Counted from the stretch's first letter, positions 39,801 to 54,116 are shown. The stretch is DNA of 64,000 bases from Cruorifilaria tuberocauda (GCA_013365365.1 JABVXU010000220.1:1-64000), one strand, 5' to 3'. Numbers and translations: made by a program. Notes: generated from the letters alone by a model not told the origin.

Positions 39801-42800
39801 TTTCTAATGAAACTTTAATGAATTCTAGGTTTTTTTGTGTGAAGCAGTCGTCTTTACTCATTTCTTGAATAATACATTTCAAAACGTTACTTTCAGTTAT
39901 CAATGAAATTAGCAGCGTATTTTGTTTTATTATTTCTTTTCATGATCACGCATAATAACGACAATAATAATAACAACACTAATCGAACGTTTCTCAACAA
40001 GGATTTAAATAATTATCATTTTGGAATTTTGCATTGAATTCATTTATCTTAATGAAGAAATAGATGGAAATTTTTATCAGTGAAAAAATATGAACAGCAA
40101 TAAGTGAAAGTGTTAACAGTGATAAGAAGTGGAATACGAATCGTTTATTTGTTGACCTCACAAGCTATTAGCTTAATAAATAATAATGAAAAGAGATAAA
40201 GCGACATCTCGTCAACAAATATTAATCTATTCTTGTGGCCAATATAAACATAAAAGTAAAAGATGATAACTGAGAAATCAAAATCAACAGGCGTCCGTTT
40301 CAGGATAGTAAATCTTCTTTTACCATTAGAGATAAAATTTGGTTTGAAAAAATCCCACTGGAAATATATTATCAATGAGAAATTTCACATCTGTTATTTA
40401 TATTTTAAATGTCGAATGCATAGATTTTTCTGTTAATTTCCCGTAACATACATTATTACGCTCTAATTAAAATGACAAATTCAACTAATCTCTCCAAGAG
40501 TTAATATTATTGTTGAATGATGAAAGACTCCGGTAGCAGAGAAAATTTCCGGATTGATATAATCTTTCCAATTCCATCTAATAAAACGGATGATAAAAAA
40601 AGTTAGAAGGAAAGGGAAGAGTGAAAAGAAGCCGAAAGTAAAGTGACCGAGTTGTGAAGACACATGTAAAACAGCTGCACGAATGAATTATTATAGCTAA
40701 TGGATGGATATTCCAATAAAATGATCATTTAATGATTTGATTGGAATGAATGGAAAGAATAACATTTGTTTAGAATCAGTTGGCTTTACTATTCCGGAAA
40801 TCCTGATTTATTACTCGTCAGTTTGTGCTAAAAGTTTCGATGTTGTACAGTTATACGATAACATTTTAATGCACTTACTTTTACCAAAAGAAATTTAAGT
40901 ATTTTTGAATCAAATTCAGGAATTGCTTCATTGAAATACGTAAAAAAATTAAAATTTTTTCTTTATAATAAAATATTTTGAAATACCAAAAATCCAAATT
41001 TAAACGAAAAGAAAAAAAAGAAAATTATAAGAGACACATGCCGTTGGATGGATTTGAAGATGGCATTTAAAGATTGAAAATTCGATTGTACAAAGTTACT
41101 TTACGATGGATGACTAAAATTGATATTTAATATGATTTGTCTGAGAAATAGGAGTTGAAACGAGAGCTCTTGGAAAGTGAAAATTATTCTTGAAGATCAG
41201 TCCTGGTTTAGCTAAATGATTTGGCCCATTCTATTGTTTCAGTTTATGGTTCTGAAATCATTAGTCTTACTTTTTGGGTTAAGATCTCAAAATTGAAATA
41301 AATTTATATTTCGTTTTTTTGTAAAGCGTAATTTCTAAATTATAGCTTTATGCTTTATAATGATGAAAAGTTGTTTTGAAATTTAAAGTAAACGTGAATA
41401 AATCCTTAAATACTTTGTTTTTTTGAAACGTCACTCATGAAATGTCTAGAAAAACTTTTCTATCCATTCCTTTTATAAGATGCTTCAATTCACTTTTAGT
41501 GAATAATTGAAATCAAAAAAAGAAAAATAATTTAAAATTATATCAAACAGATGTTTAAAAATGAAAAACAACTCGTGAAGAAAATTCTTTTTTAATTAAA
41601 ATTAATTATTTGTTGATTAATGCAACAGATACTTTTTCTTACCTTTGTCTCTTCGTTTTTTGAATTTAATTTTGAAATGAATTAAATTTGAATGAATTCA
41701 TCAAACTGTCTACAGTGTCCATAAATTGTTACAATCGAAAGCCATATGTTCTCGAATCTCTGAAATTTTTTTCTTTCTTTCTTCGATGCTTAATTTATGT
41801 CAACATAAAAATTCCACAAAATTTGCTTTTCTATTGAAGACAACAGCGCAACTAATGATGACAGATGCGCGACGCCAAATGCGTTCGTAAAAAACCGACA
41901 AGAATTTTACGGTGCAAAATTGAGATTTTCAATTGTCCACTTTTCCTTCCTACTCTCCCGTATATATCTTATTTTCCTTCTCTCTAACTCTTTTCCCGTC
42001 TTCTAATCTTATCAATTTATCATTTCTCATAAAAAATCCATTATAACCTCACTGACTGATAAGCATCATTAATTGATACATACTTTGATAGCCGTAATGA
42101 CTACAGTTATATTCAAGGAGAAAGTATATCAAGAGACCATTCTACTATATCGGTCATTAATGACCACTTCCTTCAATTCATCATTCATTTTCCTCGATGC
42201 GTCCACCTCGGGACATGAATATATTCTATTCAATCGTCTGCATTTCTTAATAAAACCTACATACATATGTGTGTGTGTCTGTCTGTATATATAAGTTAAT
42301 GTATTTGTTTGCTTTGTGGTGGAAAAAGGTTTTTCAGTTTGCAATTAAGGTGTCACCTTTTATTGTAGAGTTTTTGAAGAGGTGCGATGATTGCTATGCA
42401 AATAAAATAATTTGTTTGCATAGTAATGGTTTGAATGGTATGGAACTGTTCCATTAAGGAATATTTTCTTTTATGGCAAAAATTTTGTACTTCAAAATAA
42501 GCATTAAACAGATGGATATCTTTCAAAATCGAAAATAGCACAAACAACTGTAAACATTACTGAATTATATAAAGGAAGTTTTTGTTTTTTACCCCCTGAA
42601 ATATTTATGAGTTTTAAATTGACGTTTTAAATTAATTAAAACGTTGAATGATTTCTTGTAATAAGATTTATTATTTGAATATATAATCAATTAATTTTTG
42701 TTACTTAGCTTATTTTTGAAAACCCAAAAATTTTTCTAAATTTTTTAAGATAACTTTTTTTGCCTCATTCTAATTTCACCATTTACTCAGTCAAAACTAA

Positions 42801-45800
42801 TTTCTAATGATAAAATTATCATTTTTAAATTTCTCAAAAATAATCATTCACTACAGCCCAACTGATCAACAAATCATGCTGAATTTACTGGATAGTAATG
42901 AATAATTATTTTCTCACTCAAGGTTATCATCATCTCAACTTATTCATACGAATGGAACACAGTCAGTTCAGATATTTCTAATCACTTAGTTGTCCCATAG
43001 CTTTAACAATATTAATTGTTAATGTTGTGAGCCTCTATTGATAATCGACCACCCAGAAGTGCTTTCAAACCTCTCTCCATCTATTGTGACCAGAATGACC
43101 AGAATGACCAATAACACGGTGACACTTAATTGATGTTGTGTACAATCATCAAAACAAATCGTTCATGGTTACTTCTATTTGTCTGTGAAATTTAAACTTT
43201 ATTTCACTGAAGCTCACATACTAGTTAATCGATTAATTCTCATTTTTTTACACAAATGATACTTGAAAACAAATTTTTTTTAAATTCATTAACATTAATA
43301 ATGATACGATAATATTAGCTATAAGAATAGTTTGAAGGAAATTTAATAAAAACAATTATCAAGCATGAAGTCAAGCATCAAAATTCAATTCAAATTATTG
43401 ATTAGTTTTTTGAATACCATTATTGCTTTCACATATATTCGATTTCTTTATTAATTTCCCGCATTTATATTAACATATTTCAATAATTATTAATTACATT
43501 CGCATAAGAATGCATATTATGATAATAGTAATTAGCTAATTACTCAATTAGGCTAAAATTTGTTGATAGTTTTTTTGAACGATTTATTTGCTTGTTCATT
43601 CAAACTTTCGTCATCTTAATTAATTACTGGGTGTTTATAATTTTCAACCTGACGAATATTTCAATTTTTTCAAGAATTCGTATGTAACTTCAAATTGTTG
43701 TCCATTGTGATCACCATCGCAATCACTTGAATATCATTACCATCTTTATCACGATAATAATAACGATTATCCGTAATAAGAAGGACATTTTAATATCAGA
43801 TAGAGATAGATGGGAACGGTGGCGATAATTCCCAGACCATTAGCGCCTGCCAATTGTCCTGTTGTACAGATCTTACAATTATACAATGAGATTCATTTGG
43901 GTTATCATTTGTCCGACATATGTTCAAATGCTACTGTCATGGATTTGTTGTAAGACAAGCAATCAACGGACGAATTCATCATAAATTCTCTCACTAATCT
44001 TAAAATTTTGTAAAATATTCAAATATTTGTGAAAATAGAGAATTAAATCTGAAATGGAAATTGATAATTATATCAAAATTGTCAAAAATTATATGATTAA
44101 AAAATAATTTAAATTAAATTTAAAAATATTAAATGAAAGCTAATTATGATAGAATTACTCTCTCGGTTCGAGTGAGAGAAGAAAATATTTAGGAAAATTA
44201 CACAGAGGACATTAATCCCATCATTAATTTAATATCATCAATCTGGAAATATATTGACCCATATGAAAGTTGCAGGTAAGAAAAAGTTCATTTCGAGGAC
44301 AGGTAATGAAAGATTCACTTCATGGACAGAGCCGGAAAGTGATAAAAGATTATTATTGCTCAGTTATGTGGAAAAGATTTCACGAAGATTTCTCGCTAGA
44401 AGAGTAAATAATAGAGGAATAAAACTTTTCAAAAATGTTTCAATGAGAGAGTTATTCACGCTGAAATGCTTTTTGCTTCAATTCAATAATATCAGAAATT
44501 GATGAAACCTACGCATACAAAAGTGAATATTTTATCACTTAGAGTTATGAACAAAGAAAGAGAGAGAATACATTAATTAATTACTATATTTTCCTGAAAT
44601 AAATATTTCAGAACGAAAATTTCAGGAAGATGCTGATTTGAAGCGACATCTGAAGCATCATATCATCAATATATGCAAAGAGGATCGAAATTGCTCATCG
44701 GTATGATTCTTTCAAATTGACCAATCATTTGTATTATTTTCATTTCTTATATCGATTACTTATTTTAAATATTCATTATTTAAGTATATAAAGTATGCAT
44801 TATTTATGTAAGCAATACTTATTATTTAAATAGACAAAGTATTATTTGAATGTGCGATACAATCTGTTGATTGATCAGTTTATCTTAATTTTTTAATCGC
44901 ATTTTTTGATTTTTAAACTTAATTTTAAAGATTTTCAAAGCATGATTTTAAATTGAATCAAAAAAGTATTAAAGATGAAGTAGTTATTTTTAAGTGCTAC
45001 GAAAAGATCAGAAATGTTCGATAGATTGATTACCTCTAATAAACTTTAAATGTAACTAATTGTTTCATCTTTTTGCTCATAATCGATTAGCTGTCGCGAT
45101 TTCCTGATAATTTTATATTACAATATCCACTGATTGATCCTATCAACTTTCAATGGTAATTTATTTGCCTATCATAATAATCAGTAACGAACAGTTCAGC
45201 TCCGGAAAGTGAAAAAGTGATAGACGAGTCCGGTTTCAATTTTACACAGCTAGATGTTTTTTTTGATTTTAGGAAAAGTATTTATAAATATCTAAATATT
45301 TCTTATTCGTATAGATTACTATTTATACATAAGTTAATCGATATTATATTAATATATAAACATCATTGTGCAATCATCGATGCATTTGCACATAAATAAA
45401 ATACAAAGTTGAGTATTGATTTCATTGTTTATTGTGATAGCGTGGGAACTCTCCAGCTGCAATGTAATAATCCAAGCTTAAAATATTAAAAAGATCTGGT
45501 CACCATTGTCCGAGCGCCACTGGTCATCGATGGACAGTAGAGAGAGGAGAGATAAGATAATGGATTTGAAAAGACTTTTCCAGTCTATTGTTAATCAATT
45601 ATCAATGGATGACCTCTTTCAAACATGGATAAAAATATTACTTAGCATCAGTATAATACCTTACTTAAAACATGCATTATGAAGCCGACGAGATTGAGAT
45701 AAAAAGTGTAAAGGTTGAATGGGCAAATAAAATGTCCTGGTATCAATTTCCTTTTATTTTTTTTGGCAAATGAAATCGATTACTTTTTAATGATGTAACG

Positions 45801-48281
45801 ATAATTGGCTAATATAATTTATTGATTGACTCGATTATTCGTGTTGAGATTGATATCATCTGCTGATAATTGTTAATTAAAAGTTTCAAATTTCGCTTAT
45901 TCAGGAAATAAATCGTGCAAAAAGTGAAACTAAGAAGAAGAAGAAATAAGATGGAAATGTTCGGGTACACAGGTCAAAGTTTTATTTAGCTAGAGTGGAG
46001 GAAAGTACTGAAGTATACAAATAATCCTCTTATCAATGTTTACATGCGAGCCTTTAGTGAGGTAGAAATTAATAAAACTATAAAATGTGCGAATATTCCC
46101 AGCCCCGCAATCTTTCATGCTTCATTTTAAGATGTCGAGAATGAGAAGCAAACTTTCTTTTTTACACTTTTCAGGATTTAAAAAAGAAAAAAAGAAATTA
46201 TATCAAAGCTGGAAATTTTCAAAGGATAATGCTCACTTTTCTCTCTTAAAAACGTTCAGTGCTAGAAATTAATGGTGACATCCTGCAAATATAGCATAAA
46301 AATAGTGCTTGAAAGATAGTTTTTCAGAGATTAAAGAAAGAATTTAATAAATTGTAAGTTTTCAAGGATTATTGATTAATTCTTTTCTTTTCACTGATTA
46401 GTAAGAATTTTAGTGTTAAAGAACAATGATGTTATCACAAATAATCTTTCAAAAAATTTCTACCTATTTCACCTATTTTTTCCGTTACTTACTTTCCCAC
46501 TTTATTCCACAGAGTTTACACTACACTGCCAAATTTCTTGCTCATAAAATAATCATCAAATAAATCATTACTTCTAATATTTACTCATTATTAGATTATA
46601 TCGGAATGCATATTGATCAGTTATCATGTCATTCCGCCATGTCATGCCTTTCAAATATGAAAGAGAATTATTAGCCCATTTGTCGTTCTGTTTAACAGTA
46701 CTACCTGATATGGAATCTTAACAATTAGACAGGTAATGTAGCGGGTCACTCCTTTCATCTTTTCCACGTTGTTGTTCATTCTTATAAAATATTGTTCGTG
46801 TGACGGTCATCGAAATGGTCGTCAAATGAGGTAATTGTCTTTGTTTTCATCCTTCTCGAATAAATGCACCGACCAATTTGTTCATTTACAATTGCGCCAT
46901 TTATGAGCGCTCAAGAAGAAATGCTTTACAAACATGCAAACTTTTTTTCTCAATAAATGAAATAAGGGATTGTCCTTGCAGTTCGGTAAAGGGAAGAACG
47001 AATTTTTCTTTGCAATTTGATACTTGTTTCATCGAAGGGTTAAGGGTCAAAGTTTTCCCACAAATCATTAGTTTCGATTAAAATTTCTTACCTCGTTAGT
47101 TGACGGATTTAATTCATATCTTCAAAACACTTTCTATTCTATATTGCATGATTTCTCTTATTAATAAGCTTGTAATTTTTTATGGAAATGAATTAGAAAC
47201 ATTTTGTCTTTTCTTTTTTCTTCCGTTTTGCGACAAAAAATTTGAATTTAATTCTATTCACAATGATTTAAACAGTGAAAGTAAAAGAACTCTTACAGCT
47301 GGCATTATGCTTTCAATGGAATAATGAAATGCAAGCATTCTTCGCTGCTAGTATTTGAGATAATTTTTTTTATGGCTTTGTTAGCTTAATCCTATTGTTT
47401 CGGTTATTTTCCATCAGTCTAAGCATTTTCTCTCATTCTCATCAAATCTAAAAACCATTCATCAATAGAGAAGCAATTCATATCAAAGATCATCGGAGAT
47501 AAGACGTGGAAATTGAAGAGGGATCAAAATTGCCATTTCGTTAGCATTTTATCGTTCAGAGATAAGGAAGAGATTTATAAGAGCAAATGAGTTAATGTTT
47601 TAGGAAGAGAAAGAATGGAAAGAAAAGGATTTAATTGATAACAAATTTAAGCTGTATAGTTAGTTATGTGATAGCGGAGATGATAAATACTCATATTGAG
47701 TGACAAGTATATCGAATAGAAAGCAAAAATAACTAACACAGTTTCCTGTTTCAGAAAGAAAGATATTAGCATATCTCGATTCCATTCAGTCTTTCTTTCT
47801 ATTTTTATGGCAAAAATCTGAAGTATCATGGCGGAAAAGGAAAAAACTTCATCGAATATTAGAATGAATGCTAAAAGAGAAAGGAAGAAGCAATAAAGTT
47901 TGATGTATCTATAAAAATAACTGAATATCGGCAAAATCTTTGTCGGATCATCCTATCATCGCCGTCATCCGTCGTAAGAACGGATTGTCATCCGTTTATC
48001 ATTTCCCTTCCTCGTTTCCTACATTTCTTCCGGTTTTCCATTAATGTTTGTACTCTTTCTTTGATGCAATCATTTTGTATGAGTAAATTTAAATAAATTA
48101 TTTAAATATGAAAGAATAGAAATTCTTTTTCGTCAAAGACAAACTTCTATACGATAAGGACGATATATGCATGGCAAGATTTTATTATCAGATTGTTTGG
48201 GAAGATTATCGTTCGTTGCTTGTATTATTTCCATAATACCTCTTTTTATCTCTCATGTACTTCAGATCTTTCTCCCTTCCA

Positions 48282-48325
<44 letters not shown>

Positions 48326-51300
48326 TCTTCACAACTGCTTGAATTATTATTGCCTTATTAACATAAATGCAGTTACAGATTCTCTTGCATATCATTCCTT
48401 TGATGGTCCCTTTTTCATCTTATCAAATCTTACTTCTTGAAGTTTACGGCTACCTTTCACGCAATCTCTGCAAAAGAAACGTTCTCATTGAAGCTAGTGA
48501 ATGACGTAAGTGCAAAGCAAAGTTCATAAAATCCATACTAAATTTTAGATAATTTAAACTTTTTTAAGCAATAAATAATTAAAATCATTGTAGGAATTTT
48601 TCATTACAAATTCCTTTATTTCTAATAAAATATACATTTTAGACAAAGAAATTTGTAAGCAAGGAAGAGAAGTTAATTCACATTTCCAATTTAATTCGAA
48701 AGGAATTCTGTCTCTTTGATTAGCTATGACTGATAAGATAATGATAAGCAATGAGCATTACTAACTGACTAACTTCTAACTGATGATAACATTTTGAATA
48801 ATAGCAGGAATTTTATTTTCTTCGGATAACTGTTTCCTCTTCAACCGCGTTAAACGAGACTGACAAATAGTCCAAGAGATTTAAATGAAATAATTATCTC
48901 CGAAAAACTGTTCCCCTGTAAATCTTCATGTACTTACCTAACAAATTTCACGTAGAATCTCGACGGAAAGGCTAATATTACAGAATACAATTTCCATCCT
49001 TCACTTATGCATTTATTTTTCGAATAAACGATACCATACACTCTCGAATATAGAAGGGAAGTTGAAAATGAATCTTTCAACAAATTTTATTTCACTTCAA
49101 GAGTGGTCACTCATTCATTCCATTGCAACTTAACAGAAATACTCAAAGTATTTCGTATCAACGATCATGCATGTTTCACGTATCAGTGCGATTGTTATTT
49201 CCTGAAATTATTTATTATCTTCAGGAAATTCATCCTAAAGTTTAACATATATCCATTCATCTTCCAATTATTTTACATTTATTACTATTAATTAATAATT
49301 ATTTCTATAATTTTTGCATAATTAATCACTGTGGTTTTTATTATTAAAAAAGATGGAAGAATGGCTAATGATTCTATGCGATATTTTTAGTTCGAAATCA
49401 ATTTGTGTTGTGTCGGAAAATGTGACAATTATTGATTGATTGAAAGGATAAATTTAAAAAAAAGAAAAAATAATTAAAAACATTTATTAGTGTAACTAAT
49501 CTAAGTATTAATAGTTTTTTATTGCAAAACAATGATTTTTCCAAGTAAAAAACTGATTCTTTTTAATGATTTAATTAATTTATTGTGATTTAAAATTAAT
49601 TTAAATACTTTTACGATAATATTTCCAACTTGAAATTAACTTTGATATAGATTGAAACGATAATGAACGGTTAATTTCATTTGTTTCTCATTTTTAGTGC
49701 ACTGCTGCATGTCAAGAAAGTAATTTGGATGTGGAAAGATGTAAGGGAAACATTTGCAAAGTAAGATCGTTAATTAACAATTTCACTATTATATTGAAAT
49801 ATTTAAGTTTTGTTTTTTTTTTTGAAATATTTAAGATTTAAACAGTTATTATAATTATTGGGTTCAGTTAATGAATTTTGACACAATTATTCACAGTGAA
49901 AGAGATTTTATTTCGCAAATCTGAGCTTTTTCATGTAAACTTTATTATTTTGAAACTTTTAACAATTGAACTAAGAAAAAACTATTTTAAATGATTATAA
50001 TTAAAATGATTAATATTTTTTTCAGCATGTAAGAGAACCGGAAGTTTGCAAACGTTCCTGTATTTATTTACACGAAATATATAAAAATAAACCTGGAATT
50101 TGTCCTAATAGCTCAAATTTAGTTCCTTTCGATGTATGTCAAATTCACTTTTAATTTTTCTATGTAACTTATCAGTTATACAAATTAGCAGTCGAGAAAA
50201 TTATCCAATAAATTCAGGTAAAAAGCAATGATAAATCATGATGTCCTTCAAGGGAAAACGGCACATATAATACTATCCGGTATAAGTGATTTCAGGAATG
50301 TACGGCATTGTGTCACTTGGATGGTGATTGTCCGGAAACGAAGAAATGTTGCGTGGAAGGTTGTAGTAGGCAATGCTTAAAACCACACGGAAACAATTTG
50401 AATCTTTTACCTGTTCCAACAAGTATTAGTGTTCAGGAACGAAAACGAAAAAGGTTTTATGATAGATTTGCATTATCTTATTAAAACAACATCAAATCAT
50501 TGTACAAAAGATTTTTTCAATTAGTTAATCATCGAAATTTGAATTAAATAAATTAATAAGCAAATGAAAAGATGAATAAAGGAAAATAAGCATAATGTGT
50601 CATCAAATAAATTTATAAACAAATAAGAAAATTAATAAGGACAAATAGATCTAATATAACCTGAAATGAATTAATAAGTAAATAATTAATCATAACAGAT
50701 CAGTGATTGTTCGATGGGTTATGCAACAAATGACTCGTACTCAAACAAATTCAAATGCTAATTTATATGTGGTACAGTGGAGATGGAGTTTGCACAAAGA
50801 TGGTACTTCGATGAGTGATTGGCAAACGATCGTTACGGTTTGTTGAAAATTTCACAAATAATTAGTTTTACTTCCCTTTCGAATAACAGTGATTCTATCA
50901 ATAACATATCAAAGGATAAATACCAAATAATGAAATTAGTTAAAAGATTATAATTAATACCTGGAATATTTAATTACTTTCTCTTATCTTAAAATGTGAA
51001 AATTTTTAAGATATATAGATATGATTGAAATAATTTCAGAGAAACAAAATGTATGCAATTTTGAAGCATTTACTTGCACCTGGCCGATATTACATGTTTC
51101 GTGTAGCAGCAGTTAACACATACGGTAGTCTGGGATTCTCGAAAAGCAGTCAACCATTCAAGCTTTCGAAAGGTATGGGAAAAGCATCTAATTTATTTGA
51201 GATTCATCCATTTGCGAGTAGTTCTCAATTCTTGAACTTACTCACTTTATTCACTGTGAGTAAAATTTTTATCAAATTTAGAACCTCGAGCACCTGGGCA

Positions 51301-53645
51301 ACCACTTGATTTAACATTGGATCGTTCAGAAATTGATGAACACAATTTCTGGAAACAACGGATCAAATGGACTCCGCCACTCTCCGAATTACCGATCAAA
51401 AATTATGTTGTAAGTGTTCAACTTGAAAGTAAACATTTCACAAAGATTAATTCGGTTTTTCGGAAAATAAATTACAGAAAAATAGCTCAAAACTTGTATT
51501 TTATTAAAAAATTTTTATCTTTATTTGATGGAAAAGTTCTTTCACTTAATTAATTAGTTCATTTTAAATTATTTGCTTCATTCCAAAGATTTGCTTTGCA
51601 TAGCTTTCGTGGCAAAAATCGACGATAGAAGAAGCAGTGGCATACGAGGAAATGCTACAACGACGATTGAATACTGAAAAGCAAGGAAAGCGATCGACGG
51701 CGGACGAGGAAGAGGATGAAATGGAGAGTGAGGACAGCTTCGTGACACGTGGACGGATGTCTGTGGTGGTGCCAGCTTATCATTCCTACGCCGACGTCGA
51801 TCAGCTGGAACTTGAATCTGTTTATTTAGTTGAGGTCTGTATTTACGGCATTTAATGATAGCTTTAAAAAGTCAGTGACAGGTTATAATAAAAATGATTA
51901 AAATCCTCCAAATAATAAAATTAATTAATCATTGATATGATTTGCAAATTTGAATTCAGTTATGCTATCGTTTACTGAGAAAAATCCGAAATAATGGAAA
52001 TTATAAGTTTCATTCAGATCAGATCTGATTGTTGAAATTTTAGATCAGTCCAACTCAAATATTACGAATATCATATCATACAGAGAATCTCCAGTAGATT
52101 TTTGTTTTATCACATTATCAAATTAAAATGTATGAGATGAAAGAATTTATTTGATTATGAGTTGAAAGTGTTTCAGATTTATGCCATAGTAGATTCATCG
52201 GATGGTGAATTACATGGAGAAAAAGCAGTGATTTACGTGAGAACTGACGCAATGAGCGTCAATGCGTCTGCGTATATTAACAATAGCAGTGTTAATGATA
52301 AAAGTAATATCATAGCTACAACAATTCAATCTCAGAGATTGAAATCAGAATCTCGAAATGAGATTCCAGATGAAGATTTGTCTGCTATCAAAACTGCTAA
52401 TATTAAAGTGGAAATGCTAGATGTCAGGGCACCATATTTCGATGATAATAATTTAAAAACTGTCGTCAGTTGGTTCAGGAATGGTTTATGCAACGGAACA
52501 AGAGTTAAATATACGATAAGGTTAGCTTTATAAATGATAATTTTACTCGAAAAACTAATCAATAATTAATGATATAAAGCTTTAGAAAGTGTCTCAGTAA
52601 TCACTCATTCCTTAAATGTTTCAAAAGGAACAATTAAATTAGCAATTGGAAATTAAAAAAATGCTAATTTCCAGGTGGCGTTTGCTAATGTGCCAAGCGA
52701 AAGAGAGTAAACGCATTAGTTATTATGATCTGGATTCATCTGATAAAGATTGGGCGCAAATGGAAGTGCAAGAATGCGTTGCATTATTGGAAGATCTTGA
52801 TTTTGCATGCTCATATAATGTTGAACTTATTAGTATCAGTACTAAACAGGTTACTAAATTTTAACCAATTTTTAGAAAGACCATGGTTTTATCTGTTTAG
52901 GGAAAACTTCCATTTTATAAATTAATATTCTGTGACTTAGATTAGACTGGTATTTCTCGATTGAGATTTGAACTGACATTTCTTCGTTTAGGTCATCGGA
53001 AGAGCTCACTTCGAAACACAAATTTGTGAGCGAACTCCATCAACGATAACTCTAAATTGCAATGATCAAACTTCCCAATCCCTCTCCTGTGTTACTAATT
53101 CGAGAAACAATTCGATACAGTGCAGTTGGAAAAATACGAATAGTACGGAAAAAAATGTTGGCTATCGAATTGTTCTCAGTAAATACGGTACAGAAGATAA
53201 TCAAATAGTGATCATACCAGCACAAAGTACTACAGTTCAGTTTGATAAACTTGAACCGGATTACAGTTATCTCGTTCATGTACAGACGATAACAAGAAAT
53301 GGTCTTGGCAACACTTTAACAACATCTTTTCAGATCAATCGGAATAAGACTTCCGAGAAGCTATCATCATCTCTTTTATCTAATCAGTACAACAATAATA
53401 CCTTATCTCATATGAATATGAACAATGTAATTATTGACCATTTAGGTGATAATCAAATATCACAGAATATTGATTTGCAAACAGTAATGAAAGAAAAGAA
53501 TGGATTTTTGTATAATAATGAAAGGTTTCCAGGTGCTACTGTACTTGAGTTACCGTTAGAAAGTGTTGCTTCAGGTGTGATCAGGTGGACAGCCTTATAT
53601 TTCATTTGTATAGATCTATTCTTAAGGTATTTGTTCATTGTATGA
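36824..53645 (+). CDS. kal-1: Anosmin-1 / KAL-1 orthologue (WAP and fibronectin type III protein)
   Basis: Exons: 36824-36979, 44626-44700, 49698-49760, 50026-50133, 50296-50453, 50699-50837, 51040-51172, 51282-51409, 51604-51834, 52177-52520, 52675-52849, 52992-53645; 2,364 nt, 787 aa, all junctions in phase. Residues 1-30 are a signal peptide. Residues 39-110 form the Cys-rich region (RCQTMC, ICKEDRNC, CTAAC). Residues 120-164 are a WAP four-disulfide core with all eight Cys (KPGICP, ECTALC, GDCP, KKCC, EGC, RQC). Fibronectin III domains follow, with VIVRW and AVNTYGSLGFS in the first and IKWTPPLSELPIKNYV opening the second. Anosmin binds heparan sulfate and FGFR and guides neurite branching; loss in humans causes Kallmann syndrome. 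Oddities are a charged insert at 339-366 (basic then DEEEDEMESED) inside FN3-2 and a hydrophobic C-terminus (WTALYFICIDLFLRYLFIV) that could be a GPI signal. At 787 aa it is longer than human ANOS1 (680). Confidence 0.93.
39429..39488. repeat. CT-rich microsatellite in kal-1 intron 1
   Basis: Imperfect TC/CCCTC run on the plus strand. Confidence 0.8.
43087..43112. repeat. 9-bp tandem triplication (TGACCAGAA-like)
   Basis: Three near-identical copies of TGACCAGAA in kal-1 intron 1, the last diverging at its end. Confidence 0.75.
44701..49697 (+). other. Intron 2 of kal-1 (5.0 kb)
   Basis: Begins GTATGA and ends TTTTTAG. It contains a (TC)n microsatellite at 48284-48321 and no further exon that I can place. 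ORFs within it are AT-driven and uninformative. Confidence 0.75.
48284..48321. repeat. (TC)n microsatellite
   Basis: Perfect TC dinucleotide run of about 19 units in kal-1 intron 2, likely polymorphic. Confidence 0.95.
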
Positions 53646-53732
53646 ATACTGTATGAAATTGTCTATTAGAAACTAAGAGGAGAAAGATTGCTAAAAAATA
53701 ATTCGAAATAATTTTTAAAGTTTAACTTAATA

Positions 53733-53738
53733 AATAAA
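53733..53738 (+). terminator. Polyadenylation signal of kal-1
   Basis: AATAAA lies about 90 nt after the kal-1 TGA, a normal nematode 3' UTR length. Confidence 0.65.
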
Positions 53739-54056
53739 AATAGCTTTTCCTTCTAGCTTTTTCGCTATTCTGCTAGGATCGATGAATTTTCGGGAAAACT
53801 GATAACTAATCTCTTTCCTCAATAATAATTCATTTATGTCTTGTTGTGTGATTTTGCTAGAACCTCAGGGTATATTGAAATTCTGTGTCCTCTCTCTCCT
53901 TTTCTCTCTCTCTTCGGAGAAAGACTTTTTTAGTTCTTAGACGTAATTGGATAAGGCGAAAAATATCCAAAATTTTGTAAGAAGTTAATAAATTTTGTCA
54001 TTTCGACAAATTTTTAAATAAAAAAAGAGAGTCGAGCAGATTATTAATTATAATGA

Positions 54057-54116
54057 TACGTGCGATCGAGCGTCTTTACGTGCGATCGAGCGTTTTTACG
54101 TACGATCGAGCGAGTC
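54057..54116. repeat. CG-rich tandem repeat, 3 x 20 bp
   Basis: Three exact-length units of 20 bp share the core TACGTGCGATCGAGCG; the third has TACGTACGATCGAGCG. Each carries the palindrome CGATCG. The period equals two turns of DNA, so sites would face the same side of the helix. It is strikingly CG-rich for this region. Confidence 0.9.

Larger units (their letters stand above)
36980..44625 (+). other. Intron 1 of kal-1 (7.6 kb)
   Basis: Begins GTAAGT and ends TTTCAG. No exon in it joins the flanking phase-0 codons. It holds CT-rich DNA (39429-39488), a GT/TG dinucleotide patch near 42268-42290, a 9-bp triplication near 43087-43112, GAT-rich DNA near 38040-38115, and ORFs without recognisable content (for example 44254-44502). 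Such a long first intron may carry neuronal enhancers; that is an inference. Confidence 0.75.

Noticed and set aside
44160..44185. tRNA T-arm-like hairpin around GGTTCGAG
   Set aside because: The loop is too long, and no D-arm, anticodon arm or acceptor stem is found upstream.
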